The notes under the pieces were generated by a model. That model ran no database searches. It saw only the letters and a list, made by a program, of their open reading frames with translations, and had not been told where the DNA came from. DNA of 64,000 nucleotides from assembly GCF_025837155.1 (NCBI RefSeq), contig NZ_CP107549.1:2232001-2296000 (forward strand), in the 5' to 3' direction. Positions 7,113 through 15,539 of this stretch are shown in pieces; position 1 is the stretch's first letter; every line of letters starts with the position of its first letter. The position numbers were made by a program, and so were the translations under genes. This DNA comes from Pseudomonas sp. Z8(2022). GTDB lineage: Bacteria; Pseudomonadota; Gammaproteobacteria; Pseudomonadales; Pseudomonadaceae.

Positions 7113-8594
7113 ATGAGCGCGCTCTCTGCCAAACCCGGCTGCTGCTGGCCCGCTTCCGCTCCGGAAATCAACTTCCCAACCCTCTCCGGCCATAGCGAAT
7201 GTGACGTAGCCGTAGTCGGCGCCGGCATTGCCGGACTCAGCACGGCGCTGGCATTGTGTGAGGCCGGCAAATCGGTGGTGGTACTCGAAGCGAGGAAGGT
7301 CGGCCTCCAGGTGACTGGCCTGTCCACCGCCAAGGTCACCACCCAGCACGCGCTCATTTATCGCGACCTGGTCGCCAAGGCTGGTCGCGCTATCGCACAG
7401 TCCTACGCGGATGCCAATCAACAGGCGCTGCAGCGCATCGCCGACTGGGTCGAGCAGTACGCGATCGACTGTGATTTCCAGCGTCGCTCGGCCTATGTCT
7501 ACTCCCTCAGCGATAAGCAGGATGCCGCCCTCTCGGACGAAGCCGAGGCAGCGCGTTCGCTGGGCCTGGAGGCGCAGATTCTGGCGCGTGCGCCGCTACC
7601 GTTTGCTACGTCCAGCGCGCTGGAGTTTCCGCAGCAGGCCCAGTTCAATCCGGCCCATTATCTGCTGGGCCTTGCGCAGGCGGTGCAGGCCAGGGGCGGG
7701 AGTGTTTTCGAGGGTGTCCGAGCGACCGGCTTCGAACACCATGAGCGCTGGCAGATCGGCTTCGAGGGCGGCGTGCTCAGCGCAGACACGCTGGTCATCG
7801 CCACTCATATGCCGGTGAAGACTCCGGTGGACTATGTCAGCCCGACACAGCCGCGTTGCCATGTCGCCATTGCCTTTCGACCGCGTGCGGGCGAGGAGCT
7901 GGACGGAATGTTCATTGCGGCTGACGAGCCCACGCACTCCATCCGCATGGCGCAGGACGACGACGGGCCACTGATCCTGGTGCTAGGCCCGCGTTTCAAT
8001 ACGGGTCAGGAAGCTGACGTTGCGCAGCGTTTCGTCGAATTGGACAGGTGGGCACGTCAGCACCTACCGGTCGCTGAGGCCGTCTGGCGCTGGTGCAACG
8101 AGGATTACGACACCCCTGACCGCATGGCCTACGTCGGTGAACCGGATCCGGAGAAGGCTCCCGGCCTGTACGTTGCCACCGGGTTTAGCGCGTGGGGCAT
8201 CACCAATGGCACCGCCTCCGGCATCGGCCTGGCGCAGCAGATCAACACCGGCCGCTGGCCCTGGGGCAAATTGTTCAATCCCAGGCGTGATGCGGGGCAA
8301 GACCTCAATCAGGGCAGCGACAGCCATACGCTGATCGATGATGTGCAGGCGCTGAAGCCCGGCCAGGGTGGAGTCGTCATGCGTGGCGATGAAAAGCTGG
8401 CGGTTTGGCGCGATGATGACGGTGCATTGCACGCCCTGACGGCGGAATGCACGCACATGGGCTGCCCGGTGACCTGGAACAATGCCGATCGCACCTGGGA
8501 CTGTCCCTGTCACGGCTCGATCTTCGAGGCAGACGGCCAGGTCAGGCACGGCCCTGCCTGCGAGCCTTTGACCAAGCGCCAACTACAGGACTGA
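7113..8594 (+). CDS. FAD-dependent oxidoreductase with C-terminal Rieske [2Fe-2S] domain
   Basis: 493 residues. The N-terminal dinucleotide fold VAVVGAGIAGLSTALAL and the acid residue in VVVLEARK bind FAD; the middle is a DAO-type fold (GLYVATGFSAWGITNGTASG). The last about 75 residues are a Rieske domain with CTHMGC and CPCHGS ligand pairs (two Cys, two His). Such fusions oxidise an amine or similar substrate and pass electrons through the iron-sulphur cluster; the substrate is not evident. ATG 7113 with GAGGAAAAG is preferred over an upstream in-frame start at 6996 because the extra 39 residues are low-quality and cover the promoter. Confidence 0.85.
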   Translation: MSALSAKPGCCWPASAPEINFPTLSGHSECDVAVVGAGIAGLSTALALCEAGKSVVVLEARKVGLQVTGLSTAKVTTQHALIYRDLVAKAGRAIAQSYADANQQALQRIADWVEQYAIDCDFQRRSAYVYSLSDKQDAALSDEAEAARSLGLEAQILARAPLPFATSSALEFPQQAQFNPAHYLLGLAQAVQARGGSVFEGVRATGFEHHERWQIGFEGGVLSADTLVIATHMPVKTPVDYVSPTQPRCHVAIAFRPRAGEELDGMFIAADEPTHSIRMAQDDDGPLILVLGPRFNTGQEADVAQRFVELDRWARQHLPVAEAVWRWCNEDYDTPDRMAYVGEPDPEKAPGLYVATGFSAWGITNGTASGIGLAQQINTGRWPWGKLFNPRRDAGQDLNQGSDSHTLIDDVQALKPGQGGVVMRGDEKLAVWRDDDGALHALTAECTHMGCPVTWNNADRTWDCPCHGSIFEADGQVRHGPACEPLTKRQLQD

Positions 8595-8615
8595 AGCGGG
8601 GGTCGTGAGCCGTGG

Positions 8616-9044
8616 TTACAGCTGTGCGCGAATGCGTGCTTCGAACTCGATGCTGCAGTTGTTGTGCTCCTGCAACTGCTGACGAAACTGCGGTGACAAC
8701 TGCTCGGCCAGTGCCTGCTCGAAGCTGTGGCGCATCTGCCTTTCTGCGCGTAGTGCCGCACGCAGGCGGGCCCGCTCAGACATCCGCGAGGCGATCCAGC
8801 TGTTCCAGGCGTGACGAAGCATGCCGGGCATACTTGGACGCTCGACGGGTCGACCGCCATAGGTGAGTATCTGGGTGTGCAGACAGTCCATCAGCGCCGA
8901 GCACTGCTGCTCGCGCTCGCTGAATAGCTGTTTCTGCTCGGGGTTATCAGTAGCGCCTGCCAGGCGTCGATAGCTCAGGCTGGCGTCGTGACTGGCCATC
9001 AGGAGGTGATTGAGCCGGGTGATTGTCTTGTCCAGGGTCGGCAT
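8616..9044 (-). CDS. PA2169-type four-helix-bundle protein (DUF2383)
   Basis: 142 residues, all helical and rich in Arg/Glu/Gln. It begins TLDKTITRLNHLLMASHDAS, has FSEREQQCSALMDCL, and near the end the EHNNCSIEFEARIR segment that matches the last helix of its neighbour at 9132-9596. The family (named after a PAO1 gene in the equivalent cluster, DUF2383) adopts a ferritin-like bundle; metal binding is unproven. No own promoter was recognised in the 87-bp gap, so it may be read through from the upstream paralogue. Confidence 0.7.
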   Translation of the reverse strand: MPTLDKTITRLNHLLMASHDASLSYRRLAGATDNPEQKQLFSEREQQCSALMDCLHTQILTYGGRPVERPSMPGMLRHAWNSWIASRMSERARLRAALRAERQMRHSFEQALAEQLSPQFRQQLQEHNNCSIEFEARIRAQL

Positions 9045-9131
9045 GCGTCGCGTCTCCCCCTTCGCTCGCTGGCTCGTGTGGAAACAAGCAACCGGTGGCG
9101 CGTTGCCCGCGCCACCTGGTAGCCAGCAAGA

Positions 9132-9596
9132 TCAGCTCTTGGCGCGAGCCGCGTCACGCAGGGCTCGGACTTCATTGTGGTTGCGCAGCACACCCTGATA
9201 CTGACGCTCCACGAGGGTGCGGATCTGCGGCGGCAGATTCTGGGTCAGGGCTTCGCTGTAGCGTTCCTTGGCCACGTCTTCGCCACGTTCGGCTTCGTTG
9301 AGGATCGCTTCTTCATCCTTGCCGGTAACCAGCGATTTCAGGTCGACCCAGCGGCGGTGCAGGTCGCCACTCACGCTGGTGCTGTCCTCCGGGTCGCCAC
9401 CCAGTTCCAGTACAGTGCGCTGCAGCTCTGCCGCTGCTTCGCCGCACTGCCGCGAGCGCTGCGTGAACAGTTCCTTGATGTCCGGGCGCTTGATGTCTTC
9501 GGCGCAGGCCTTGAATCCGGCTTCACCGTCCTTGCAGTTTTCGATCAGCTTGTTGAGGGTGCGTACCAGGTCTTTGCGATCGTCTTTGAGATCCAT
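9132..9596 (-). CDS. PA2169-type four-helix-bundle protein (DUF2383)
   Basis: 154 residues from ATG 9594-9596, preceded by GGAGGAGACTC. The sequence DLVRTLNKLIENCKDGEAGF, then FTQRSRQCGEAAAELQ and YQGVLRNHNEVRALRD is typical of PA2169/DUF2383. It is a divergent paralogue of the next gene downstream, suggesting tandem duplication. An ECF-like promoter lies at 9663-9691. The function is unknown; the ferritin-like bundle suggests metal or oxidative stress. Confidence 0.75.
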   Translation of the reverse strand: MDLKDDRKDLVRTLNKLIENCKDGEAGFKACAEDIKRPDIKELFTQRSRQCGEAAAELQRTVLELGGDPEDSTSVSGDLHRRWVDLKSLVTGKDEEAILNEAERGEDVAKERYSEALTQNLPPQIRTLVERQYQGVLRNHNEVRALRDAARAKS

Positions 9597-9662
9597 GAGT
9601 CTCCTCCGGGCCGGATAAACGGCCATTGCTTGGTGGTATGTCCCTTGGCGGGGCCTACATGA

Positions 9663-9691
9663 ATCCGACGTCAGGGCTTCGCTGAACGTTC
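9663..9691 (-). promoter_or_regulatory. ECF/AlgU-like promoter for the PA2169-type pair
   Basis: Minus strand CCTGAACGT, 17 bp after the hexamer, then TCGGAT (9663-9668). The start codon is 67 bp downstream. The -10 is identical to that of the glgE operon. Confidence 0.6.
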
Positions 9692-9704
9692 AGGAAATTT
9701 TCCA

Positions 9705-9723
9705 GGCGGTCAGCCGAACCGCC
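9705..9723 (-). terminator. Hairpin after the ClpP-like gene
   Basis: GGCGGT (9705-9710) pairs with ACCGCC (9718-9723) immediately behind the ClpP-like stop codon; on the minus strand it is followed by TGGAAAATTT. A weak intrinsic terminator is likely. Confidence 0.45.
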
Positions 9724-10275
9724 TCAGCTATGCACGCACCAGTTGACCGATTCGGCCGGCATGCCGAGGCAGTCTTCGCGGTGAATCACGCCTGCTGCCA
9801 GTGCTTCTTCGACATTGAGAATGCGCGGCGCAGACATCAGGCACTCCAGTACGTTGAGGGGCGCCTGAGCGCCCTGCGTACGCTCGGCGACGATGTCGGC
9901 GTAGAGCTGCAGGTCGTAGTCCAGGCTCATGGCGTATTCGGACATGCGCGCATGGTCCACGGCGCCGTTGACCGTCCAGTGGAAGGGGTGAAAGAGGAAC
10001 TTGCTGTGCCGGCAGGCCGTGCGTGTTTCGCCAGCGAGAAAGATGATGTTGCCCATCGATTCGACGGTGCCGAGGTTGTGCGTCTTTACCGGCACCGGCA
10101 GCGAGATGAGGAAGTTGTAGAGGGAGAAGCCATAGCTGCACTCCCCGCCCATTGTGGCGATCTTGATCACCAGCTCATCGGCCCCCTGGTGGACCGCCTG
10201 GCTGCATTTGTCGATCAGCTGGCCACAGGTGTAGGAGTTGATCGGTGCAGTGAAATGCACGACGTGAGTTCTCAT
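9724..10275 (-). CDS. ClpP-like serine protease (SDH/crotonase-fold), orphan
   Basis: 183 residues from ATG 10273-10275 with AGGAGAGCAAAC upstream. The fold is ClpP/SppA-like: INSYTCGQLIDKC, DELVIKIATMGGECSYGFSLYNFL, then the nucleophile serine in VESMGNIIF (residue 73) and the histidine in FLFHPFHW (residue 96). The acid residue is not certain. It is shorter than housekeeping ClpP and no ClpX/ClpA gene lies beside it. Loops rich in Cys are unusual. It could degrade small or unfolded proteins alone or with a distant unfoldase. Confidence 0.65.
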   Translation of the reverse strand: MRTHVVHFTAPINSYTCGQLIDKCSQAVHQGADELVIKIATMGGECSYGFSLYNFLISLPVPVKTHNLGTVESMGNIIFLAGETRTACRHSKFLFHPFHWTVNGAVDHARMSEYAMSLDYDLQLYADIVAERTQGAQAPLNVLECLMSAPRILNVEEALAAGVIHREDCLGMPAESVNWCVHS

Positions 10276-10668
10276 GTTTGCTCTCCTCTGCCATGAAGCA
10301 GTTCGCGAGGCTGTTTCTTGAAGTGAGTGAAAACTCATCGGCGGGTTTCAATTTTCTGTCGGACGCTGTTGCCGAAGCGCCGCAGGCCCCAGGCAAAAAA
10401 GCTTGAACACCAGCGCGATAGGCAACTCTGTTTGTTTCAAGGAAGCTTGCCAGGCTATGAACCCGGCCCTGGCTGGCGCAATCGCGCCATTGAACGAGCA
10501 GACATGCTTCCCCCCGGGCCGCCGCACCGTCTCCTCCTTCTCCTTGCGGCGGTTCCGTTTTTTTCCCGGGAGGCGATCAGGCCGAACTCACATATGGTCA
10601 GGCAGTCACACAGTCATGACCTGCCCCTGGGCCACGTGCTCGAAACGAACGGACGCAAGGGAGCATCG
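10276..10668. other. 393-bp intergenic region between divergent genes
   Basis: No convincing gene is seen. It separates the ClpP-like gene (-) from the CopD/HemJ-like gene (+) and holds one GAAC-type promoter candidate at 10405-10432. Open frames here are short, start poorly and lack ribosome sites. Confidence 0.5.
10405..10432 (+). promoter_or_regulatory. Weak ECF-like promoter candidate
   Basis: CTTGAACAC, 16 bp after the hexamer, then TCTGTT. It is 237 bp before the next start codon, and the -10 lacks the usual A, so it is among the weakest of the set. Confidence 0.3.
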
Positions 10669-11082
10669 ATGCCACTGCTCAAACTGCTGCACTTCATGGC
10701 GCTGATCGGCTGGTGCGGGGCGCTGCTTTACCTGCCCGCGATGATTGCAGCCAGCACGCGCAGCAGCGATCAACTGTTCTACCGCGACCAGGCCCACCTC
10801 ACCCGCGCGATCTTCAACCTGGTCGCGACCCCAGCCGCGTTGCTGGCCATCGGCTCGGGCACGGCACTCTTTCTGCGCGAATCGATCTTCGATCCTTGGC
10901 TCATCCTCAAGCTCACCAGCGTTGCCGGCATGGTGCTGTGCCATGCGCTGTGCGGCGTACTGATTCTGCGTACCGAGCGCGTCGTCGATCCCGCACTGCG
11001 CCGCCATTGCCTGCTGATCGGCCTGCTGCTGGCCGGATTGATCGGCGCCACGCTGTGGCTGGTGCTGGCCAAACCCTTCTGA
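10669..11082 (+). CDS. CopD/HemJ-like four-helix membrane protein
   Basis: 137 residues with four membrane helices. It starts LLKLLHFMALIGWCGALLYLP, with the His in the first helix that is common to CopD/HemJ-like haem or copper membrane proteins, and continues with FNLVATPAALLAIGSGTALF and LILKLTSVAGMVLCHALCG. ATG 10669 with AAGGGAGCATCG is chosen over upstream in-frame starts because the protein becomes hydrophobic at once. It precedes the oxidase genes, so a role in haem/copper supply or quinol coupling is inferred. Confidence 0.65.
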   Translation: MPLLKLLHFMALIGWCGALLYLPAMIAASTRSSDQLFYRDQAHLTRAIFNLVATPAALLAIGSGTALFLRESIFDPWLILKLTSVAGMVLCHALCGVLILRTERVVDPALRRHCLLIGLLLAGLIGATLWLVLAKPF

Positions 11083-11161
11083 CCACGGAGTACCCGAGAA
11101 CATGCATGCCCTGCCCCGCTCTCCTTGCTATCCAGTGGCCGACAGGCAGGGCTCGGGGGCT

Positions 11162-11620
11162 TCATCGCGTGTCCACACCGACCCCATGTTCGTACACCAG
11201 GCGCCCGCCCAGGTAGGCCGCCAGGCCGATCAGGACGGCAGTCAGCAGCGACAGGTACAGCCCCCAGCGTTCCATTCCATGCTCCGGGCCGGAGTAGCGC
11301 AGCAGCCAGTTCAGCGAGGCCAGCGACAGCATCATCACGGCGATGATGGCGTGACACCAGGCGGTGATCTTGCGCCGGATGCTGTCGACCGTGAGCAGAT
11401 CGACCAGCCCGGCCATGCTTGCGGCCCAGCCGCCAAAGGCGCCGACGCCGGCCAGCCAGAGACTGGCACGCGCCCAGAACGGATCGGCCAACAGCAGATA
11501 GGCGATGTCGGTCGCTACCAGGCCCAGCAATGCCGCCACGGGAAAGTGGATCATCATCGGATGCAGCGGATGCCCGGCGATGGCCGCACGACTGACGATA
11601 ACTTCCTTTATTTCGGCCAT
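11162..11620 (-). CDS. DUF2231 membrane protein
   Basis: 152 residues, four membrane segments. The signature of DUF2231 is present: GHPLHPMMIHFPVAALLG near residue 15, then GVGAFGGWAASMAGLVDLL and WCHAIIAVMMLSLASLNWLLR. ATG 11618-11620 has GGAGGCCGGG in front. It is transcribed against the surrounding oxidase genes. Several conserved His residues suggest haem or metal binding, as in related cytochrome-like membrane proteins, but function is unknown. Confidence 0.75.
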   Translation of the reverse strand: MAEIKEVIVSRAAIAGHPLHPMMIHFPVAALLGLVATDIAYLLLADPFWARASLWLAGVGAFGGWAASMAGLVDLLTVDSIRRKITAWCHAIIAVMMLSLASLNWLLRYSGPEHGMERWGLYLSLLTAVLIGLAAYLGGRLVYEHGVGVDTR

Positions 11621-11650
11621 CCCGGCCTCCCTGAACGGATAAGTGATGAG

Positions 11651-12658
11651 GTGAAACGGCAGCGTCATTGGCTGACGCCCTGTTTCAAGTTGACCACGCT
11701 GACGCTGGCAGTTCCGTTTCTCGTTGCCTGCGAAGGGCCGCAGTCGGCGCTCGATCCGGCCGGGCCGATGGCGCGCGAGGTGGCGATCCTGTGGTGGGCG
11801 ATGTGCGCGTTCTCCACCCTGGTGCTGATCGTGGTGACGGCCTTGTGGGTGCACGCCTTGCGCCGCAAGAGCCCGCAGGTGGATGCCGCACGGGCCCGCC
11901 AGCTGACGCTGCGTTGGCTGATTGGGGGCGGTCTGGTGTTGCCTACCTCAAGCATTCTGGTACTGCTGCTGTTCGGCATCCCCATCGGTCACCGCATGCT
12001 GCCCCTGCCACTGAGCGGCGAGCAGCCATTGCGCATCGAGGTGATCGGCCATCAATGGTGGTGGGAAGTGCGCTACCCGGACAGCGGCGTGGTCACCGCC
12101 AACCAGCTTCATCTGCCGGTCGACCGTCCGGTGGACCTCGACGTCACCAGTGCCGACGTCATCCACTCGTTCTGGGTGCCGCGTCTGGGCGGCAAGATCG
12201 ACATGATTCCCGGCAGGCACAACCGCATCCGCCTGCAGGCAGACCTTCCCGGCACCTTTCGCGGGCAGTGTTCGGAGTTTTGCGGCACCCAGCACACCCA
12301 CATGATTCTCGACGTGCAGGCCCACGCAGAAGAGGACTTCGCGAACTGGCTGCAGAGCCGCAGTGACTGGCAGGCCAGCGCCCTGCCCGGCCCGGCCGGC
12401 GAAGCTTTCGCGGCGCGCTGCGGCCAGTGCCACCGGGTGGCGGGCGTCAGCGACGGCAATCGCGCCCCGGATCTGAGCGATGTCGGCGCGCGAGCGATGC
12501 TCGGCGCCGGCGTGCTGAACAACGAAGCGGGCGCGCTGTTGCGCTGGCTGCAGGAGCACCAGCGGCTCAAGCCCGGCAATGCCATGCCGCTGCACGACGA
12601 TCTCGACCCTGACCACCTCAGTGCCATCGCCGACTGGCTGGAGACCCTGCATCCGTGA
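11651..12658 (+). CDS. coxB: Cytochrome c oxidase subunit II with cytochrome c domain (caa3-type)
   Basis: 335 residues from a GTG at 11651. A lipobox LVAC (about residue 25) suggests a lipoprotein, followed by two membrane helices (about 45-68 and 85-110). The CuA domain has HSFWVP and CSEFCGTQHTHM ligands, and WWWEVRYPD is the conserved aromatic patch used for electron entry. A C-terminal cytochrome c domain has CGQCH and a candidate Met ligand in GNAMPLH. Upstream parts of the frame are only the shadow of DUF2231. It overlaps the subunit I start by 4 bp. Confidence 0.9.
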   Translation: MKRQRHWLTPCFKLTTLTLAVPFLVACEGPQSALDPAGPMAREVAILWWAMCAFSTLVLIVVTALWVHALRRKSPQVDAARARQLTLRWLIGGGLVLPTSSILVLLLFGIPIGHRMLPLPLSGEQPLRIEVIGHQWWWEVRYPDSGVVTANQLHLPVDRPVDLDVTSADVIHSFWVPRLGGKIDMIPGRHNRIRLQADLPGTFRGQCSEFCGTQHTHMILDVQAHAEEDFANWLQSRSDWQASALPGPAGEAFAARCGQCHRVAGVSDGNRAPDLSDVGARAMLGAGVLNNEAGALLRWLQEHQRLKPGNAMPLHDDLDPDHLSAIADWLETLHP

Positions 12659-15186
12659 GCAAACCAAACAACCAGGGCGTTGCCGATCCCGGGCAACTGC
12701 ACGACCAGTTCAATGATGTCTGGGGCAACCCGCGCGGCTGGAAGTCGCTGACCATCGTCAACCACACCACCGTCGGCATTCGCTTCATGCTCACCGGGCT
12801 GGGCTTCTTCCTGTTCGGCGGCCTGCTGGCGATGCTGGTACGCACCCAGTTGGCGATCCCCGGTTACGAGTTTCTCGAGCCGGACATCTACAACCAGGTA
12901 TTCACCATGCACGGCACGGTGATGATGTTCCTCTTCGCCGTACCGATGATGGAGGGCCTGGCGGTCTACCTGATTCCGAAGATGCTCGGTGCCCGTGATC
13001 TGGTGTTTCCGCGCCTGTCGGCGCTGGGCTACTGGTGCTACCTGTTCGGTGGGCTGATCCTGTGCGCCAGCCTGCTCCTGGGTATCGCCCCGAAAGCCGG
13101 CTGGTTCATGTACACGCCACTGTCCAGCGCGGTGCATACGCCGGGGCCCAACTCGGATTTCTGGCTGATCGGCATCACCTTCGTGGAAATTTCCGCTGTG
13201 TCGGCCGGCGTCGAACTGGTGGTATCGATTCTGCGTACCCGCGCCGAGGGCATGGCCCTGAACAGGATGCCGATCTACGCCTGGTACATCCTGGTCATGG
13301 CCATGATGATCGTGGTCGGCTTTCCGCCGCTGATCCTCGGCAGCATCCTGCTGGAACTCGAACGCGCCCTTGGCCTCCCGTTCTTCGAGGTCGCGCGCGG
13401 CGGCGATCCGATTCTCTGGCAACACCTGTTCTGGCTGTTCGGCCATCCCGAGGTGTACATCATCTTCCTGCCGGCAGCCGGCATCGTCTCGACCCTGCTG
13501 CCGGTGTTCTGCCAGCGACCGCTGGTGGGCTATCGCTGGGTGGTGCTGTCGATCCTGACCACCGGTTTCATCAGCTTCGGCCTGTGGGTGCACCACATGT
13601 TCACCGTGGGCATCCCTCAGTTAGCGCAGGCGTTCTTTTCCGCCGCGAGCATGCTGGTGGCCATCCCGACCGGCATCCAGGTATTCGCCTGGATCGCCAC
13701 GCTGTGGGTCGGCAAGCCGCGCTACCACGTGCCGATGCTGTGGCTGGTGGGCTTTCTGGTGATCTTCGTCTGCGGTGGCCTGACCGGCGTGATGCTGGCC
13801 CTGGTGCCTTTCGACTGGCAGGTACACGACACCCATTTCGTGGTGGCGCACATGCACTACGTGCTGGTGGGTGGGATGTTCTTCCCGCTGCTGGCGGGCA
13901 TCTACTACTGGCTACCGCATTTCTCCGGGCGCATGCCGTCGCTGCGTCTTGGCAAGTGGGGATTCTGGCTGGTATTCGTCGGCTTCAACCTGACCTTTCT
14001 GATCATGCACTGGACCGGCCTGATGGGCATGCCGCGGCGGATCTATACCTACCAATCCGGCCTGGGCTGGGATCTGCCCAACCTGATTTCCTCGGTCGGC
14101 AGCTTCATCATGGCCATCGGGATTGCCACGGTGCTGCTGGATATCGTGCTGCACTTTCGTTTCGGCCAGAAGGCGCCGAACAATCCCTGGGATGCGGATA
14201 CCCTCGAATGGGCTACGCACCTGCCGCCCAGCGCCTACAACTTCGTCAGCCTGCCGCCGGTACGCACCCGCCACCCGATGTGGGAGTGCCCCGATCTGGG
14301 CCAGCGTATCGACAAGGGCGAATTCGCCCTGACCGTGATCGACCATGGCCGGCGCGAAACCTGGGGCGTCGAGCCGCTGACCGGGAAGGTGCGCGAGATC
14401 ATTCACCTGCCCGGCAACAGCTGGCTACCGTTCATTGCAGCGGTATTCATTGCCGTCACCTGCCTGGGGCTGCTGAGCAAGTTCTACTGGGTTGCGCTGG
14501 CGGCGAGCATCGTAGCTGTACTGGTATTGCTGCGCTGGAGCTGGGAGAACGGTGCGCACCCACTGGCGGCGCCGGATGCCCGGGTACAGCCCGGCGAGCC
14601 GCCTCTGCACTCGCGCACCTGTGACGGGCCGGGGCTGTGGGGCATGGGTGTGACCCTGCTGGCCAACGGTGCCCTGTACCTTTCGCTGCTGTTCGGCTGG
14701 TTCTACCTGTGGACGGTGTCGCCGAACTGGCTGGTGCCGGACGAGCCGGTCATCGATCAGCGTCTGCTCTTGGCCAGCGCCGCACTGCTCAGCATCGCCG
14801 TGTTCTGGCAGCGGCCGGTGTTGCGTCGCCTGCGTCAGGGCCAGGGCGAGCCGGGTACGCTGATCACCTGCTTTGTCGGCGTTGCGCTGCTCGGTGCACT
14901 GCATGCCGGGCTGCTGCTCTGGGCATTGCTGGCGGGTGATCTGACGCCACGTGCCACCGCGCATGATGCGGTGATCACCGTCATGCTCGTCTACAGCCTG
15001 GCGCACGGCGCGCTGGCGTCCATCCTCAGCGCGTTGCAGGCGCTGCGCGTGCATTACGGCTACGTCTGCAAGCGCACTCCCTACGAACCACTGGTGGTCG
15101 AACAGCTCTGGCATTACAACCTCGCGGTGATGTGGATCACCTACTGCAGCGTGGTGTTGTTTCCGCCCACGTTCGGAGGTGTCTGA
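12655..15186 (+). CDS. ctaD: Cytochrome c oxidase subunits I and III fused (caa3-type)
   Basis: 843 residues from a GTG that overlaps the subunit II stop. Residues about 1-560 are subunit I: haem a ligand HGTVMMFL, GHPEVYIIFLP with the CuB His and cross-linked Tyr, WVHHMFTVG (CuB His pair) and HDTHFVVAHMHYV (haem ligands). After a linker (about 600-660) come about seven helices of subunit III type, ending ALRVHYGYV and WHYNLAVMW. In the loop after helix III the usual PRxNN D-channel motif reads FPRLSALGYW. It couples cytochrome c oxidation to proton pumping at the inner membrane. Confidence 0.92.
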   Translation: MSKPNNQGVADPGQLHDQFNDVWGNPRGWKSLTIVNHTTVGIRFMLTGLGFFLFGGLLAMLVRTQLAIPGYEFLEPDIYNQVFTMHGTVMMFLFAVPMMEGLAVYLIPKMLGARDLVFPRLSALGYWCYLFGGLILCASLLLGIAPKAGWFMYTPLSSAVHTPGPNSDFWLIGITFVEISAVSAGVELVVSILRTRAEGMALNRMPIYAWYILVMAMMIVVGFPPLILGSILLELERALGLPFFEVARGGDPILWQHLFWLFGHPEVYIIFLPAAGIVSTLLPVFCQRPLVGYRWVVLSILTTGFISFGLWVHHMFTVGIPQLAQAFFSAASMLVAIPTGIQVFAWIATLWVGKPRYHVPMLWLVGFLVIFVCGGLTGVMLALVPFDWQVHDTHFVVAHMHYVLVGGMFFPLLAGIYYWLPHFSGRMPSLRLGKWGFWLVFVGFNLTFLIMHWTGLMGMPRRIYTYQSGLGWDLPNLISSVGSFIMAIGIATVLLDIVLHFRFGQKAPNNPWDADTLEWATHLPPSAYNFVSLPPVRTRHPMWECPDLGQRIDKGEFALTVIDHGRRETWGVEPLTGKVREIIHLPGNSWLPFIAAVFIAVTCLGLLSKFYWVALAASIVAVLVLLRWSWENGAHPLAAPDARVQPGEPPLHSRTCDGPGLWGMGVTLLANGALYLSLLFGWFYLWTVSPNWLVPDEPVIDQRLLLASAALLSIAVFWQRPVLRRLRQGQGEPGTLITCFVGVALLGALHAGLLLWALLAGDLTPRATAHDAVITVMLVYSLAHGALASILSALQALRVHYGYVCKRTPYEPLVVEQLWHYNLAVMWITYCSVVLFPPTFGGV

Positions 15187-15539
15187 TGCAACCGTTACGC
15201 TCACCCTACAACCCGATTCACATCCCGCTCGGCCTGGTGCTGTGGAGCATCTGGTTCGTGATCATCTATGGCGGCCTGTCGGTAGGTTGCGCGGTACTGC
15301 CACCTGCTCCTGGGCAAGGTCAGTGGACCTGGCTGAACGCCTCGCTGGCCGTGCTCAGCGTACTTACGGTAGTTGCCCTGCTTGGCCTGGCGCGGCTGTT
15401 CCACCGCGCTGCCAGAAAAGACGACGCCAGCCAGTCCGAGCGTTTCGTAGCCCGCCTCGCTGCGGGGGTGAACCTGATCGGCGCCATTGCCACCCTGTTC
15501 GTCACCCTGCCGACCCTGAGCCTGCCGCCATGCCTGTGA
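15186..15539 (+). CDS. Small oxidase-associated membrane protein
   Basis: 117 residues with three hydrophobic stretches (LVLWSIWFVIIYGGLSVGCA; ASLAVLSVLTVVALLGLARLF; VNLIGAIATLFVTLPTL). ATG 15186 overlaps the stop of ctaD (ATGA) and the end overlaps ctaG, so it is translated with them. Position and topology suggest a subunit IV-like or assembly role in the caa3 oxidase; there is no clear sequence family. Confidence 0.6.
   Translation: MQPLRSPYNPIHIPLGLVLWSIWFVIIYGGLSVGCAVLPPAPGQGQWTWLNASLAVLSVLTVVALLGLARLFHRAARKDDASQSERFVARLAAGVNLIGAIATLFVTLPTLSLPPCL

Noticed and set aside
11102..11650. N-terminal part of the long frame leading into coxB
   Set aside because: It is the antisense of the DUF2231 gene; the hydrophobic leader and lipobox begin only after the GTG at 11651.
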